From Salisediminibacterium beveridgei (GTDB taxonomy: Bacteria > Bacillota > Bacilli > Bacillales > Salisediminibacteriaceae), in the NCBI RefSeq assembly GCF_001721685.1, contig NZ_CP012502.1, positions 62,001-126,000 on the forward strand: a stretch of DNA of 64,000 bases, written 5' to 3'. A program made the translations under genes and the position numbers. The notes under the pieces were generated by a model, which saw only the letters and a program-made list of their open reading frames with translations, was not told where the DNA came from and did not search any database. Of the stretch, positions 63,923 through 64,000 are shown one piece after another. Position 1 is the first letter of the stretch, and the number at the start of each line of letters is the position of its first letter.

Positions 63923-64000
63923 GTGAAGAAAGCAATGAAAATGCGTGCCGCCTGGCTGTCTGTTGCAGGTTTGACACTGCTCGCTGCCTGTGGAGGCAAC
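63923..64000 (+). CDS. Lipoprotein gene, 5' end only
   Basis: The window ends after 26 codons. GTG 63923 follows TTGGAGGGG; the ATG at 63921 is followed directly by a stop. The product begins with basic residues, a hydrophobic stretch (WLSVAGLTLL) and the lipobox LLAAC with Cys23, then GGN. It is probably a substrate-binding protein of an ABC transporter, which is inference because the mature part is outside. Confidence 0.75.
   Translation, partial: MKKAMKMRAAWLSVAGLTLLAACGGN

Noticed and set aside
63606..63926. Open frame of 106 codons on the plus strand before the lipoprotein gene.
   Set aside because: It overlaps the start of the M20 peptidase on the other strand, has no ribosome-binding site and shows no similarity to a known protein.

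Overview
The window is a contiguous piece of chromosome from a Bacillota bacterium of the family Bacillaceae. The evidence is a bacillithiol deacetylase of the BshB2 type, a coproheme decarboxylase (HemQ), a lipoteichoic-acid-synthase family protein, an M29 aminopeptidase, CodY-like and FadR-like operator sequences, AGGAGG-type ribosome-binding sites before nearly every gene, and a block (HemQ, Pta, LipL, YwfO, YwhB, YwhD, SpeE, SpeB) that recalls the ywfI-ywhG region of Bacillus subtilis. Base composition is near 50% GC by eye. Several proteins are strongly acidic, most clearly the Asp/Asn/Glu linker of the OppA-like lipoprotein, which fits a salt- or alkali-adapted bacillus. The species cannot be named from the sequence alone.

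Region 1 (1-15 kb) holds a peptide ABC transporter: oppC-B-D-F on the minus strand, divergent from its binding protein, with a CodY-like box at each promoter. Aspartate-family amino-acid genes follow: aspartokinase, a MetA-type homoserine acyltransferase and hom-thrC-thrB. A cytoplasmic alpha-amylase and a HAD phosphatase lie among them.

Region 2 (14.5-22.3 kb) holds a frameshifted HEAT-repeat-like membrane protein with a processive family-2 glycosyltransferase, a MifM-like arrest peptide in front of a second YidC insertase, an rRNA-methyltransferase-like protein, a glutaminyl-tRNA synthetase (uncommon in this phylum) and a decayed IS1182-type transposase.

Region 3 (22-34 kb) is housekeeping and accessory metabolism: an Asp/Glu racemase, a PilZ protein, two enzymes of M20 and SDR type (the SDR has lost its catalytic Tyr and Lys), pantothenate kinase, RidA, a YjiH membrane protein, aminopeptidase M29, an LtaS-family enzyme and BshB2 with YojF.

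Region 4 (34-45 kb) holds a chemoreceptor, an IS200/IS605 element with TnpA and TnpB, a sucrose operon (fructokinase and sucrose-6-phosphate hydrolase), CheY, a YkwC-type dehydrogenase and a Kin-like sensor kinase.

Region 5 (45-64 kb) holds oligoendopeptidase F, YwdI, YwdK, HemQ, a two-gene fatty-acid operon with a FadR-like box, Pta, a queuosine-precursor transporter, LipL, an HD-domain dNTPase, YwhB, YwhD, spermidine synthase, agmatinase, an M20 carboxypeptidase and the start of a lipoprotein gene cut by the window end. No rRNA, tRNA, CRISPR array or prophage was seen.

The most interesting signals are the MifM-YidC2 arrest switch with a matching 13-bp hairpin that hides the YidC2 ribosome-binding site, the operator sites at opp and at the fatty-acid operon, the active-site loss in the SDR, and a three-copy dispersed repeat whose hairpin shows compensatory changes.
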